NCBI RefSeq assembly: GCF_900102025.1
Contig: NZ_FNAU01000005.1
Span: 62,001 to 126,000 of the forward strand
Source: Actinobaculum suis
GTDB taxonomy: Bacteria; Actinomycetota; Actinomycetes; Actinomycetales; Actinomycetaceae
Direction: 5' to 3'
DNA length: 64,000 bases
In this document: positions 1 through 8,233 of the stretch, piece by piece
Layout: every line of letters starts with the position of its first letter
Position numbering within the stretch: the first letter of the stretch is position 1
Position numbers and translations under genes: made by a program
Notes under the pieces: generated by a model
The model's database searches: none
What the model was told of the DNA's origin: nothing
What the model saw: only the letters and a program-made list of their open reading frames with translations

Positions 1-1
1 T

Positions 2-811
2 AAAAACTTCTGGTATGTGGTTGGACTAGCGGCCGCAGTAGTGGTGCTCGCGATTATTTTTGCCGCCACCAGCCTCGTTGAACTCGATGGTTTCATCAAC
101 GCGATTACTGCTCTTACGATCGCCGTACCGGCCATCTACCTCGTGTGGATGTACCGCTCCCCGCGCGTCACCAACCCCGAACGCGGCAACCTGCTGCCCT
201 ACGCGTTCTTGCTAATCGCGCTCGTCATGTATAACCTCACGTATTTCCAAACCGGAAATACCCTCAACTTCTTGGCTCTAGAACGCACAAATAATACGCT
301 CGGCAGCTTCCACTACCCTTCCACCTGGTACATTTCCCTCACCGCCATCGTGGAAATAATTATGGGCCCCGTGCTGGCCTGGGTGTGGGTCAAGCTCGGC
401 AAACGCCAACCGCATGTAGCCGCGAAAGTCGGCCTCGGTACCATCCTGGGTGGATTCGCTTTTATTTTGATTGCCCTGGGTGGATTGGCGACGCCGCATG
501 GGCACCTTATGAGCGCCATGTGGATGTTCGGTTGTTACGTTTTCTTGGGATTGGGCGATCTCCTGGTGCAAACCTCAGGGATGTCTGCCACTACAAAACT
601 GGCGCCGCGGGCTTTTGCTTCCCAAACCATGGCGGTTTGGTTTGCGGCTATGGCCATGGCCCAAGGCGTACAAGCCCAGATCGTCAAGTTCTTCAGCTAC
701 GAAAACATCGTGGCCTATTTCGGAATCCAGGGATTGGTAATTATTGCCTACGGCCTCTTCCTAGTTGCGCTCACCCCTTGGATGCGTAAACGCATGACGA
801 ACGTGGCTTAA
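2..811 (+). CDS. POT/MFS peptide transporter, C-terminal half (5' truncated)
   Basis: The frame is open to the left edge of the window, so only the C-terminal part of the gene is present; the GTG at 17 is an internal codon, not a start. The fragment has about seven hydrophobic segments. The stretch reading LGLGDLLVQTSGMSATTKLAP resembles the helix-10/11 region of proton-dependent oligopeptide transporters (DtpT type, where LSLGELFLSPVGLS..TKLAP is typical). The family imports di- and tripeptides with protons across the cytoplasmic membrane. It is followed by a 17-bp tandem array and then a CocE/NonD hydrolase, which would fit peptide use, but that link is inference. Family is fairly sure, substrate less so. 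Confidence 0.75.
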   Translation, partial: KNFWYVVGLAAAVVVLAIIFAATSLVELDGFINAITALTIAVPAIYLVWMYRSPRVTNPERGNLLPYAFLLIALVMYNLTYFQTGNTLNFLALERTNNTLGSFHYPSTWYISLTAIVEIIMGPVLAWVWVKLGKRQPHVAAKVGLGTILGGFAFILIALGGLATPHGHLMSAMWMFGCYVFLGLGDLLVQTSGMSATTKLAPRAFASQTMAVWFAAMAMAQGVQAQIVKFFSYENIVAYFGIQGLVIIAYGLFLVALTPWMRKRMTNVA

Positions 812-836
812 CCCGGCCAGCTCAAACGTGGTTTAA

Positions 837-887
837 CCCGGCCAACTGCTTTACCGGGCCAACTGCTTTACCGGGCTAACTGCTTTA
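837..887. repeat. 17-bp tandem repeat, 3 copies
   Basis: Three consecutive copies of CCGGGCCAACTGCTTTA (first and third with single changes), with a fourth partial copy at 888. It lies in the gap between the transporter and the CocE-type hydrolase. The period is not a multiple of three and no gene is seen. Confidence 0.8.
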
Positions 888-1018
888 CCGGGGTATTGGT
901 ATTTAGCTCCCCACTAGCTAAGTCCCCCAGAAAACAGCCCCAGACCAGCTGGCCTTAGCTAAAAACCAGCCTGCCCCAGCCGGTTTAGGCACCAGAACCT
1001 CGCACAGAAAGGAACACC

Positions 1019-3268
1019 ATGCAGTATTTGCAACCTGAAGATTTTCCCTACCGGGTAAAGGTTATTGAAGACTGGATACCGGTTACGGACGGCACCCGTC
1101 TTTTTATGAAGGCATGGATGCCTGAAACTACGGAACCGGTTCCTGCAATTCTCGAATATTTACCGTACCGGGCTACCGATTGGACGTTACCGCGCGATTC
1201 GGAACGCCACCCGTACTATGCCGGCCACGGTTATGCTTCCATCCGCGTAGATATCCGCGGCCACGGTAACTCCGAAGGCGTGCCCGGCGAAGAATACGAT
1301 ATGCAAGAACACTTGGATGGCGTGGATGTTATTAACTGGATCGCCGCCCAAGACTGGTGCACCGGAAAAGTTGGCATGTTCGGCATTTCCTGGGGCGGTT
1401 TCAACTCCCTCCAGCTTTCCTATCTACAACCCGAACCTTTGAAAGCTATCGTGACGGTATGTTCCACTGACGACCGGTACGACAATGACGTCCACTACAT
1501 GGGTGGCTCGATGCTCGGCGTCGACATGTTTGCGTGGGGCGCCACCATGCTGGCCTTCCAATCCCGCCCGGTAGATAAACGCATCTGGGGTGAAAAATGG
1601 CGGGAACAGTGGCTTTCCCGGTTAGAGAAGGCCGAACCATATATGGAAAACTGGATGAGCCACCAAACCCGAGACGAGTTTTGGCAACACGGATCAGTGT
1701 GCGAAGACTATTCCCGGTTGAATACGGCAGTGCTCGCCGTTGGCGGCTGGTTTGACCCGTACCGGGATACCGTGCTGCGGCTGGTCGAAAACCTTTCCGC
1801 TTTGGGGAAGAACGTACGCGGGTTGATCGGACCGTGGTCGCACCAATACCCGGACCGTGACCTGAAACCCGGCCCGCATATTGATTTTCTGGGAGAAACT
1901 TTGCGCTGGTGGGACCACTGGCTCAAGGGCATCGACACCGGCGTAATGGAAGAACCACTACTCAAAGCCTGGATTATGGATCCCATTCCGCCGCGATCCT
2001 ACTACGAAGAAATACCGGGCCGCTGGGTGGCAATGGATAACTACCCAGACCCGGCAATCACCACCCGCGAGTTCACGCTCGCCAATGCCACCTCAATCAC
2101 CCCGCCCGCACAAACCGCTGCGCCGGCCGCACCAGCCACCACCCCGCCTGCACAAGCCGCTGCGCCGAAATCCGGAAACGTTTCCGCCGCAACTACCACG
2201 GTAGCAGCCACGGATTCTGCGGCAACAGATTCTGCTGGCATGGGTTCTACCGACGCAGGTTCTACCGGCACGGTACCTCTCACTTCGTACATAAAATCTC
2301 CCCAGGATGTGGGGCAAAACGCGGGGCGCTTTTTCCCGTACGGTAACGAATCGGATCTTCCCACGGATCAACGTGCCGACGACGGCCGTTCCACCACCTA
2401 CGATTTCCCGCTCACCGAAGACCTGCAAATCTTGGGGAATTGCCGCCTGCATTTGCGGCTAACCACGCAGGCCACGCGCGGGCAGGTGTATGTGCGCCTG
2501 GTAGATGTGGCTCCGGACGGGCAGGCCACTCTGGTCACGCGCGGGAATTTGAATCTTTCTTCCCGGGAAGGCCGGGAGAAAATTGTTGATTTCCCGGCCG
2601 GCGAGTGGGTGGGCGTAGAAATTCCTCTAACGGGAATTGGCTACACGATCCCTGCCGGGCACACTTTGCGAGTAGCGCTTTCTACCGCGTATTGGCCCTG
2701 GATTTGGCCGCAAGCCCAGAATGCGGGAATCACGGTAGATCTGGCTGCCTCCCGCATGGAAATCCCGGCCCGGCCAGATTTTGCGGCGCTGGCTGCGGCC
2801 GGAGATACGCAGGCACAAAGTCGCTTAGATGCAGACCGTGCCGTCAAATTTGCTGGCCCAGTGCAACCGGTGAATGCTGACGTGAAATATCCGGAAGCGG
2901 GACGCTCTGGGGTGCGCCGGCCCGAACGTCTCATTTCTCAAGACGTTGCCAAACGGGAAACCTTTATCCAAGTGGACCCCATGTATGGCGGCACGCGTAT
3001 CTACCCGGACGGGTTGCACTATAACGAAGATGCTGTGGAACGCTACTGGATCGGTTGGGATGATCCAACCACGGCCCGCACGGAAGCAGAATGGATCGTG
3101 GAGCTCTCCCGCCCCGATATGGATTGGGAAACATCCCTAAAAACCCGTTCCACGATTTCTTGCGATGCCGAAAACTTCTACGTCACCTCCCACGTGCGTT
3201 GCTGGGATAAAGACGAGCTGATTTTCGAACACGAATGGAATACCACCATCGCCCGCACCGCGAGCTAA
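1019..3268 (+). CDS. CocE/NonD family serine hydrolase (X-Pro dipeptidyl-peptidase-like)
   Basis: This is an alpha/beta hydrolase of the CocE/X-Pro dipeptidyl-peptidase S15 type, 749 aa. The nucleophile elbow GISWGG places Ser124; Asp246 (GGWFDPYRD) and His275 (GPWSHQYP) complete the expected triad. The C-terminal jelly-roll domain typical of the family follows from about residue 425. Between the two domains, about residues 355-420 form an Ala/Thr/Pro/Ser-rich insertion that the family does not normally have. No signal peptide is visible, so a cytoplasmic enzyme is likely. The ATG at 1019 has a good ribosome binding site (AGAAAGGA, 1006-1013). The real substrate, ester or proline peptide, cannot be read from the sequence. 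Confidence 0.88.
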   Translation: MQYLQPEDFPYRVKVIEDWIPVTDGTRLFMKAWMPETTEPVPAILEYLPYRATDWTLPRDSERHPYYAGHGYASIRVDIRGHGNSEGVPGEEYDMQEHLDGVDVINWIAAQDWCTGKVGMFGISWGGFNSLQLSYLQPEPLKAIVTVCSTDDRYDNDVHYMGGSMLGVDMFAWGATMLAFQSRPVDKRIWGEKWREQWLSRLEKAEPYMENWMSHQTRDEFWQHGSVCEDYSRLNTAVLAVGGWFDPYRDTVLRLVENLSALGKNVRGLIGPWSHQYPDRDLKPGPHIDFLGETLRWWDHWLKGIDTGVMEEPLLKAWIMDPIPPRSYYEEIPGRWVAMDNYPDPAITTREFTLANATSITPPAQTAAPAAPATTPPAQAAAPKSGNVSAATTTVAATDSAATDSAGMGSTDAGSTGTVPLTSYIKSPQDVGQNAGRFFPYGNESDLPTDQRADDGRSTTYDFPLTEDLQILGNCRLHLRLTTQATRGQVYVRLVDVAPDGQATLVTRGNLNLSSREGREKIVDFPAGEWVGVEIPLTGIGYTIPAGHTLRVALSTAYWPWIWPQAQNAGITVDLAASRMEIPARPDFAALAAAGDTQAQSRLDADRAVKFAGPVQPVNADVKYPEAGRSGVRRPERLISQDVAKRETFIQVDPMYGGTRIYPDGLHYNEDAVERYWIGWDDPTTARTEAEWIVELSRPDMDWETSLKTRSTISCDAENFYVTSHVRCWDKDELIFEHEWNTTIARTAS

Positions 3269-3288
3269 AACCAAAGTTCGAAATACCC

Positions 3289-3331
3289 TTTTCCGGCGCC
3301 GTGAAATCTTTATATTCGCGGCGCCGGAAAA
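3289..3331. terminator. Hairpin between convergent genes (weak terminator)
   Basis: A 13-bp perfect stem, TTTTCCGGCGCCG at 3289-3301 against CGGCGCCGGAAAA at 3319-3331, lies between the convergent hydrolase and femAB-like genes. The stem carries its own T and A runs, so it could act in both directions, but no separate U tract follows on either strand. Confidence 0.5.
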
Positions 3332-3387
3332 CACGCCACCGGCATTTTCTACCCCTTCGCCCAGCTACACACGCCAGGTAAACGGGT

Positions 3388-4467
3388 TTATTCTTCCGGG
3401 GCCTTCCGGCGCAGGCGTTGCAAACCCGCGGAAACGTGTTCGCGGGTTTGCCGCAGGCGCGCACTCACCCCGCGCTTGGCCCGCAAAGCTACCTGCAAAG
3501 CCTGGTAGAGACGGCGATGCACAGGCACATCCCAAGCGGCAGCTACCGGCGTTATCTCCTCCGAGAACTTGGTTTTGAACCGCGTGACCCCAACCAGTTG
3601 CGGTGCCAAATCTGAATCGATCCCCATGAGGTCGAATACTTCCACGCCGGTCTTCGCTAATTCGCAAGCCATGAACCACACCAGCAAATCCGGTGCGCCC
3701 GCTTGCCGGCCAGCAGCCGAGGAAGCCGCATAGTAGTACGTGGCCAAGCGGTCCGTTTTGGTCACAATCCCCCAGCACACCGCCTCTCCCGCAATTCGCA
3801 CCGTGTACAGGCGGGCATGTTCAGGCCCTAACGCTTCCAGCATTCGCTCGTAGGTGGCTTGCTCGTTAATCCCGAAAGAATCGCGCTCCCCGGTTTCTAC
3901 TAGCAACTGGTAGAGCTCCCCAAAATCATCGCCCGCTTTTGCGGTTTCATCCGCCGCTACCAGCTCGGTATTGCGCAAAGCTTTACGCACATCGCGCCGC
4001 CCCCGTTTTTTGAAAGAAGCTAGCAGAGCGTCTTCTCCCTGGGTCAGATCCAGCAAAATCGTGCGATCAAAAGTCACCGACTGCAACAAGGGCTGTAAAT
4101 CTGTATCGCGGTGGAGCATATGCATACGCACAAATGCGATATGTGGAGATTCCGCGCGCACGATCCGCACTAGTTGCGTGCGGAAAGCTTTCTCTTCAGC
4201 CGGGCTGGGGGCCTCCCCCGCCCACACCGGGCCATGCTTGGCCCACAGATAGGTAAAGCCCCGCCCCTGCATCGAAGTCAAAGAAATAAAGGCACGAGCT
4301 ACGCCGTCGCACGTCCACACTAACCGCTTCCACGGGGTGCGCCCGGCCACAGACGCTTCAAAAGCATCCCACTGCGGCATTTGTTCGAGCGGAAGGTTCA
4401 CCTGCGCCTTCTGCGCCGCAGCCAGAAACGTCGAATCATCCACATCTATAAATGCGCTCGCTACCAT
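3388..4467 (-). CDS. FemAB-like / GNAT-fold aminoacyltransferase
   Basis: A 359-aa protein of the FemAB/FemX group (tandem GNAT fold). Members transfer amino acids from aminoacyl-tRNA to the peptide bridge of lipid II. Supporting segments are PQWDAFE near the N-terminus, the central FKKRGRRDVRKALRN, which matches the KxRRxIRKA region of the family, and YYYAASS...APDLLVWFMACELAKTGVEVFDLMGI at the C-terminal half. The last 40 residues are Arg-rich. No signal peptide is present, as expected for a protein acting at the inner face of the membrane. The ATG at 4467 has no Shine-Dalgarno, but TAGGAT lies exactly at -12 to -7, suggesting a leaderless transcript. It diverges from the DUF3000 gene. The amino acid transferred is unknown. 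Confidence 0.8.
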   Translation of the reverse strand: MVASAFIDVDDSTFLAAAQKAQVNLPLEQMPQWDAFEASVAGRTPWKRLVWTCDGVARAFISLTSMQGRGFTYLWAKHGPVWAGEAPSPAEEKAFRTQLVRIVRAESPHIAFVRMHMLHRDTDLQPLLQSVTFDRTILLDLTQGEDALLASFKKRGRRDVRKALRNTELVAADETAKAGDDFGELYQLLVETGERDSFGINEQATYERMLEALGPEHARLYTVRIAGEAVCWGIVTKTDRLATYYYAASSAAGRQAGAPDLLVWFMACELAKTGVEVFDLMGIDSDLAPQLVGVTRFKTKFSEEITPVAAAWDVPVHRRLYQALQVALRAKRGVSARLRQTREHVSAGLQRLRRKAPEE

Positions 4468-4527
4468 ACCGCCATCCTACCGGCGCGCCCCGACCTAAAG
4501 GAGGTAGCTCGCCGCTATCGTAAAAAT

Positions 4528-5094
4528 GTGTCGCACATCGAAGCACCCAATGACTTCCTCAAGGCGCTGGGAAGCCTTCGCGGTCACGTGTTCCGGCAAG
4601 AGATACACGTCACACAAATTCCTCCACCGCGTGGCCTGGCGCCCTGGGCGGTAGCCTTACGGGCAGAAATAAACGAATCCACAGCGTCAGATCCCGCATA
4701 CTACCGTGGGAGTGCACGTTTCATAGTCCTTTATGATCCGGACGGGCAGGCGGGCTGGAATGGTCCGTGCCGAATCGTGTGCCAAATAACGGTACCCATT
4801 GATTTAGATATGTGTACCGATCCACTCTTTGGCGAAATGGTGTGGGAACGGTTAGCCGACGCTTTACACCAACACGAAGCTCCGTACCATAGTTTATTGG
4901 GTACTGTGACCAGGGTTTATAACGAAACTTTTGGTGGCATGGACCTGCAGGAGGACAGTAACCAGCTAGAATTACGTGCCTCTTGGAGTCCGGAAGATCC
5001 TGACCTTTCCGGGCACCTTTCCGCGTGGGCAGATTTTATTGCCTCCGCTGCCGGGCTTGCTCCCGAAGGCGTGGTTTTTCTGCGCCCGCGCTAA
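4528..5094 (+). CDS. DUF3000 family protein
   Basis: This matches the actinobacterial DUF3000 family, found next to an RNase D gene in many actinomycetes, as here. From GTG at 4528 (VSHIEAPNDFLKALGSL...) the product is 188 aa, the usual family size; the frame is open further upstream, but that part overlaps the divergent femAB gene in antisense. TATCGT sits at -12 to -7 of the GTG, so a leaderless mRNA is possible. An AAAGGAGGT string at 4497-4505 is too far upstream (over 20 nt) to act as a ribosome binding site for this codon. Visible features are a conserved PPRGLAPWAVALRAEI segment and an acidic C-terminal half. Its function is unknown. Confidence 0.85.
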   Translation: MSHIEAPNDFLKALGSLRGHVFRQEIHVTQIPPPRGLAPWAVALRAEINESTASDPAYYRGSARFIVLYDPDGQAGWNGPCRIVCQITVPIDLDMCTDPLFGEMVWERLADALHQHEAPYHSLLGTVTRVYNETFGGMDLQEDSNQLELRASWSPEDPDLSGHLSAWADFIASAAGLAPEGVVFLRPR

Positions 5095-5127
5095 AACCAA
5101 TCTGAGGACAGAAAGCTACATACCATT

Positions 5128-6693
5128 TTGAAAACATCGCCTCGCAGTTCCGAACCAAATCGCGGGCACAGCACACGTAAATCCGGTGTGCCTAAAACGA
5201 GCAGGAACTCTCCCCGCACGAACGCTCCTGGCAGGAACGCTTCCGGCACAAACGCCCCAGGCACGAACATTCGCACTACGAACCTTTCCGGTACAGGCGC
5301 CGCCGATACCACGGCCCGCGCGGCACGCATTTCCGGCACTAACGAGCCTAGCGTGCCGCAAACTACCGGCCCTACCGCCCGCGTGGCTAGCGTGAATACC
5401 CCGCAGCCTAGTGTGCCGCAAACCACCGGCCCTACCGCCCATGTAGTTAGCGTGAGTGGCCCGCAGCCCAGTGTCGAAGATTTCCGCAATCCGGAACCGG
5501 TACCTAATCCGGTGCCGCTAGACGCCCCGCGCGAGGGAATCCCGCCGCTCACCCAGTCTCCGGCGCAGCTCGCGCAAGCGGTGGCGGCTTTGCGGGCCGG
5601 TACCGGGCCTTTTGCGATCGATGCGGAACGGGCTATGGGTATTCGTTATACCGCGCGTGCCTACCTGGTACAGATTCGCCGCGCCGGTGCCGGTAGCTTC
5701 CTGTTCGACCCGGTTGGCAACGAAACCCGTTTTGGCCCGCTCGCCCAAGTTTTGACCACCGACGAGTGGATTTTGCATGCCGCCGACCAAGATCTTCCTT
5801 GCCTGCGCGAACTCGGACTGGCCTGCCCGAAACTTTTCGACACCGAAATCGCCGGCATGATCCTCGGTTTCGAACGTCTTTCCCTACAGTGGATGGTCGA
5901 AACCCTGCTCGGTTTCCGGCTCGCGAAGGAATACGCAAACTCCGATTGGTCGCAACGCCCACTTTCTGCTGACCTGCGTTCCTACGCGGCCCTCGACGTA
6001 GAGTTACTTATTCCCTTGCGGGAGCGTTTGCTGGAGATGCTCGACGACGCCGGACGCACCGAATGGTGCGCCCAGGAATCGGAGCATGTACGCACGGCTC
6101 CGCCCAAGAAACCCAGCCCGGATCCGTGGCGCAAGATTACTAAGTCTGCCAATATTAACGATCCGCGCACTTTGGCAATCGCCCGCGAATTATGGCGGGC
6201 GCGCGAAGAGATTGCCCGGCAGGCAGATATTGCGCCGGGCCGGGTGCTTGCCAACAAGGCTTTGGGAGCTTTGGCAGCCCGCCGGCCGCGGTCTTTGGCT
6301 GATGTGCGAAATGCGCCGATGCTACGCCGGGGCAGTAAAAAGAAGTATGCGGCAAAACTCTGGGAGGGCGTGGCCCGGGCGTGGAAGCTTTCCGAATCGG
6401 AACTTCCACCAAAACGACTCCCTCAGTCCAGTAGTTTCCCCACTTCTCCGGGTAATTGGAACCGGCACAATGAGCACGCGGCGGAACGCTGGGTGCTCGT
6501 GCGTGATGCCGTGCGCGGCCGGGCCGCAGAACTGGGCATCCGGCAAGACGTATTGCTCAAGCCGGCCACCCAAAAAGCTTTGGCCTGGTATGGCTGGAAG
6601 AAACGCGGCCTCGAAAACGAACTGGCCGATCTGGGAGCGCGGCCCTGGCAAATTGCCCAGGCCGCGCCCGCTATCGCCGCTGCCTTCTCCTAA
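5128..6693 (+). CDS. rnd: RNase D-like 3'-5' exonuclease with HRDC domain
   Basis: DEDDy exonuclease domain from about residue 140 (FAIDAERAMGIRY...AYLVQI carries the first D-x-E) to about 320 (SYAALDVELL holds the last aspartate). An HRDC domain follows (REEIARQADIAPGRVLANKAL). The family trims structured RNAs. The first 130 residues are low complexity and absent from typical RNase D; they include two copies of a 60-bp tandem repeat (5346-5465) encoding PSVPQTTGPTARVASVNTPQ. The TTG at 5128 is the only start before the Thr-rich region and has only a poor ribosome binding site, so the true start is uncertain. It follows DUF3000 by 33 bp, and the two are probably co-transcribed. Confidence 0.85.
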   Translation: MKTSPRSSEPNRGHSTRKSGVPKTSRNSPRTNAPGRNASGTNAPGTNIRTTNLSGTGAADTTARAARISGTNEPSVPQTTGPTARVASVNTPQPSVPQTTGPTAHVVSVSGPQPSVEDFRNPEPVPNPVPLDAPREGIPPLTQSPAQLAQAVAALRAGTGPFAIDAERAMGIRYTARAYLVQIRRAGAGSFLFDPVGNETRFGPLAQVLTTDEWILHAADQDLPCLRELGLACPKLFDTEIAGMILGFERLSLQWMVETLLGFRLAKEYANSDWSQRPLSADLRSYAALDVELLIPLRERLLEMLDDAGRTEWCAQESEHVRTAPPKKPSPDPWRKITKSANINDPRTLAIARELWRAREEIARQADIAPGRVLANKALGALAARRPRSLADVRNAPMLRRGSKKKYAAKLWEGVARAWKLSESELPPKRLPQSSSFPTSPGNWNRHNEHAAERWVLVRDAVRGRAAELGIRQDVLLKPATQKALAWYGWKKRGLENELADLGARPWQIAQAAPAIAAAFS

Positions 6694-6839
6694 ACCAAAC
6701 TAGCCCGGTGCCGCAGCTTACGTCTGATCCGGGCGAGCCGATGTACCGTACGAGCCCAGCGCCGGCGCCGCTTTCCCTAAAGTTGCGCCCGCCGGCCGCT
6801 CCCGTACCAGTTACTCCCGCCGGCCGCTCCCCTGCCTGG

Positions 6840-8189
6840 TTACGCGAGGGTGGTAACCACTTCGAAGTGGTGGGTGTTTGGGAACATGTCCAGCGAGTGC
6901 ATGGCCACTACCCGCCGGCCTTGGTCCACCATCGTGGCTACATCGCGGGCCATGGCGGCCACATCGCAAGAAATCAGTACGATCCGGCGTGCATCGCAAG
7001 CCGCGGCTGCCCCGGCACCGTCAATTCCCAGGCCGGTACGCGGCGGATCGGCAATCAAAATATCGGTGCCGTACCCTTCCCGTTCAATCAAGCGGGGCGT
7101 GATTTTCGCCGTCGACACCTGCCCGCGCGGATAATCCCGCAAGTTAGCGCGTGCCGCTTCCACGGACAAACGATTACCTTCCAAACCGCGTACGGTTCCT
7201 GCCACCGCTCCCGCGTCCGCAAAATCTTCGCCCGCACTTTCGCCTGCCGCGCCCGCGCTTTCGCCTGCCGCACCAGCATTTTCTCCTGCTGCGCCCGTCG
7301 CGCTACCGCCAGCTACCGCCCGGGCTAAAGGCGCGGTGAACAGGCCGGCTCCGGCATAAAGTTCGAGCACGTGATCTCCCACTTGCACGCCCGCCTCGCT
7401 GATTACCAGTTCGCTAACCGCACGGGCCGCTTCCCGGTGGATTTGCCAAAAACCATCCGCCCGCACCCGGTAAGTGTAGGTATGCCCGGCAATTTCCACT
7501 TTTTCGGTGACGAAAGGAGTTTCGGTATCGCGGCCCTGGGCATCTACCACCCGCTTATCTACCACAATTACCGGTGCAGACGCCGAGGGCGCTACCGCTT
7601 TTACGCGGGTGCCCGCATTGAAACGCCAACCCAGCTCCTGGGCTTTTACGCCCACCAAACCAAGTTCCACGATTCGCGGGTCCGCAATCGGCAACTGCGC
7701 AAGCGCAATCACATCATGGGTGCCTTCCCGGTACATGCCCAACCGGCCGCGCCGATCCGCCGTCAAATCCACGCGGGTACGCGTATGCCAACCGTGCGAT
7801 TCGGCATCCCCCGCAAAGGCTTCCACGCGCGGTTCGATTCCTTGCGCGGCGAGATGGTCGGTTAGTTCTTGCCCGCCAATGCGGCGGATTTGGGAACGCA
7901 AAACCCGGGTTTTCCATTCTTGTTGCCAGGAAAATTCCACGTGCCCCAAATCGGCTCCGCCTACGCCTCCCGGGCCTGCTTCCGGCCACGGGTGTGCCAC
8001 CCGGTGCGGGGAAGGATCGCCCACCACTTCGTACGCGTCACCTTTCAGGTAGCGTTTCTTTTCCTCCGTCACGTGTACTTTCACGGTTTCACCGGGAAGG
8101 CCGAAACGTACCATGGCGGCACGCCCGTCCGGGGCACGCCCGATCGCCACTCCGCCGTGGCCTACGTCTGTGAGTTCAACCTCTATCAT
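6840..8189 (-). CDS. TRAM-domain class I SAM-dependent RNA (uracil-C5) methyltransferase
   Basis: 449 aa, TrmA/RlmC-D-like. It has an N-terminal TRAM RNA-binding domain (residues 1-55), SAM motif LELYAGAGLFT at 275-285, DPPRTG at 381-386 and the catalytic cysteine region LISCDVAAMARD with Cys408; the usual SCDPAT reads SCDVAA here. The four iron-sulfur cysteines of RlmD-type enzymes are absent. Residues about 294-328 are a Gly/Ala/Glu-rich insertion between SAM motifs, encoded by three 21-bp direct repeats (7231-7293). The start is supported by AGGAAAGG just upstream. The order methyltransferase, APC permease, CeoB, CeoC equals Rv2689c-Rv2692 of M. tuberculosis. The exact target base is not known. 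Confidence 0.85.
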   Translation of the reverse strand: MIEVELTDVGHGGVAIGRAPDGRAAMVRFGLPGETVKVHVTEEKKRYLKGDAYEVVGDPSPHRVAHPWPEAGPGGVGGADLGHVEFSWQQEWKTRVLRSQIRRIGGQELTDHLAAQGIEPRVEAFAGDAESHGWHTRTRVDLTADRRGRLGMYREGTHDVIALAQLPIADPRIVELGLVGVKAQELGWRFNAGTRVKAVAPSASAPVIVVDKRVVDAQGRDTETPFVTEKVEIAGHTYTYRVRADGFWQIHREAARAVSELVISEAGVQVGDHVLELYAGAGLFTAPLARAVAGGSATGAAGENAGAAGESAGAAGESAGEDFADAGAVAGTVRGLEGNRLSVEAARANLRDYPRGQVSTAKITPRLIEREGYGTDILIADPPRTGLGIDGAGAAAACDARRIVLISCDVAAMARDVATMVDQGRRVVAMHSLDMFPNTHHFEVVTTLA

Positions 8190-8233
8190 TTCTGCCTTTC
8201 CTGAGCGGCCTTCCCGCCCGAGCTTTTTGGGGT

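Noticed and set aside
4381-4527. Longer N-terminus of the DUF3000 gene
   Set aside because: It would overlap the femAB gene in antisense and is not part of the family; GTG 4528 gives the normal length.
6708-8204. Several plus-strand frames opposite the TRAM methyltransferase
   Set aside because: They shadow a conserved gene with a good ribosome binding site and intact motifs.
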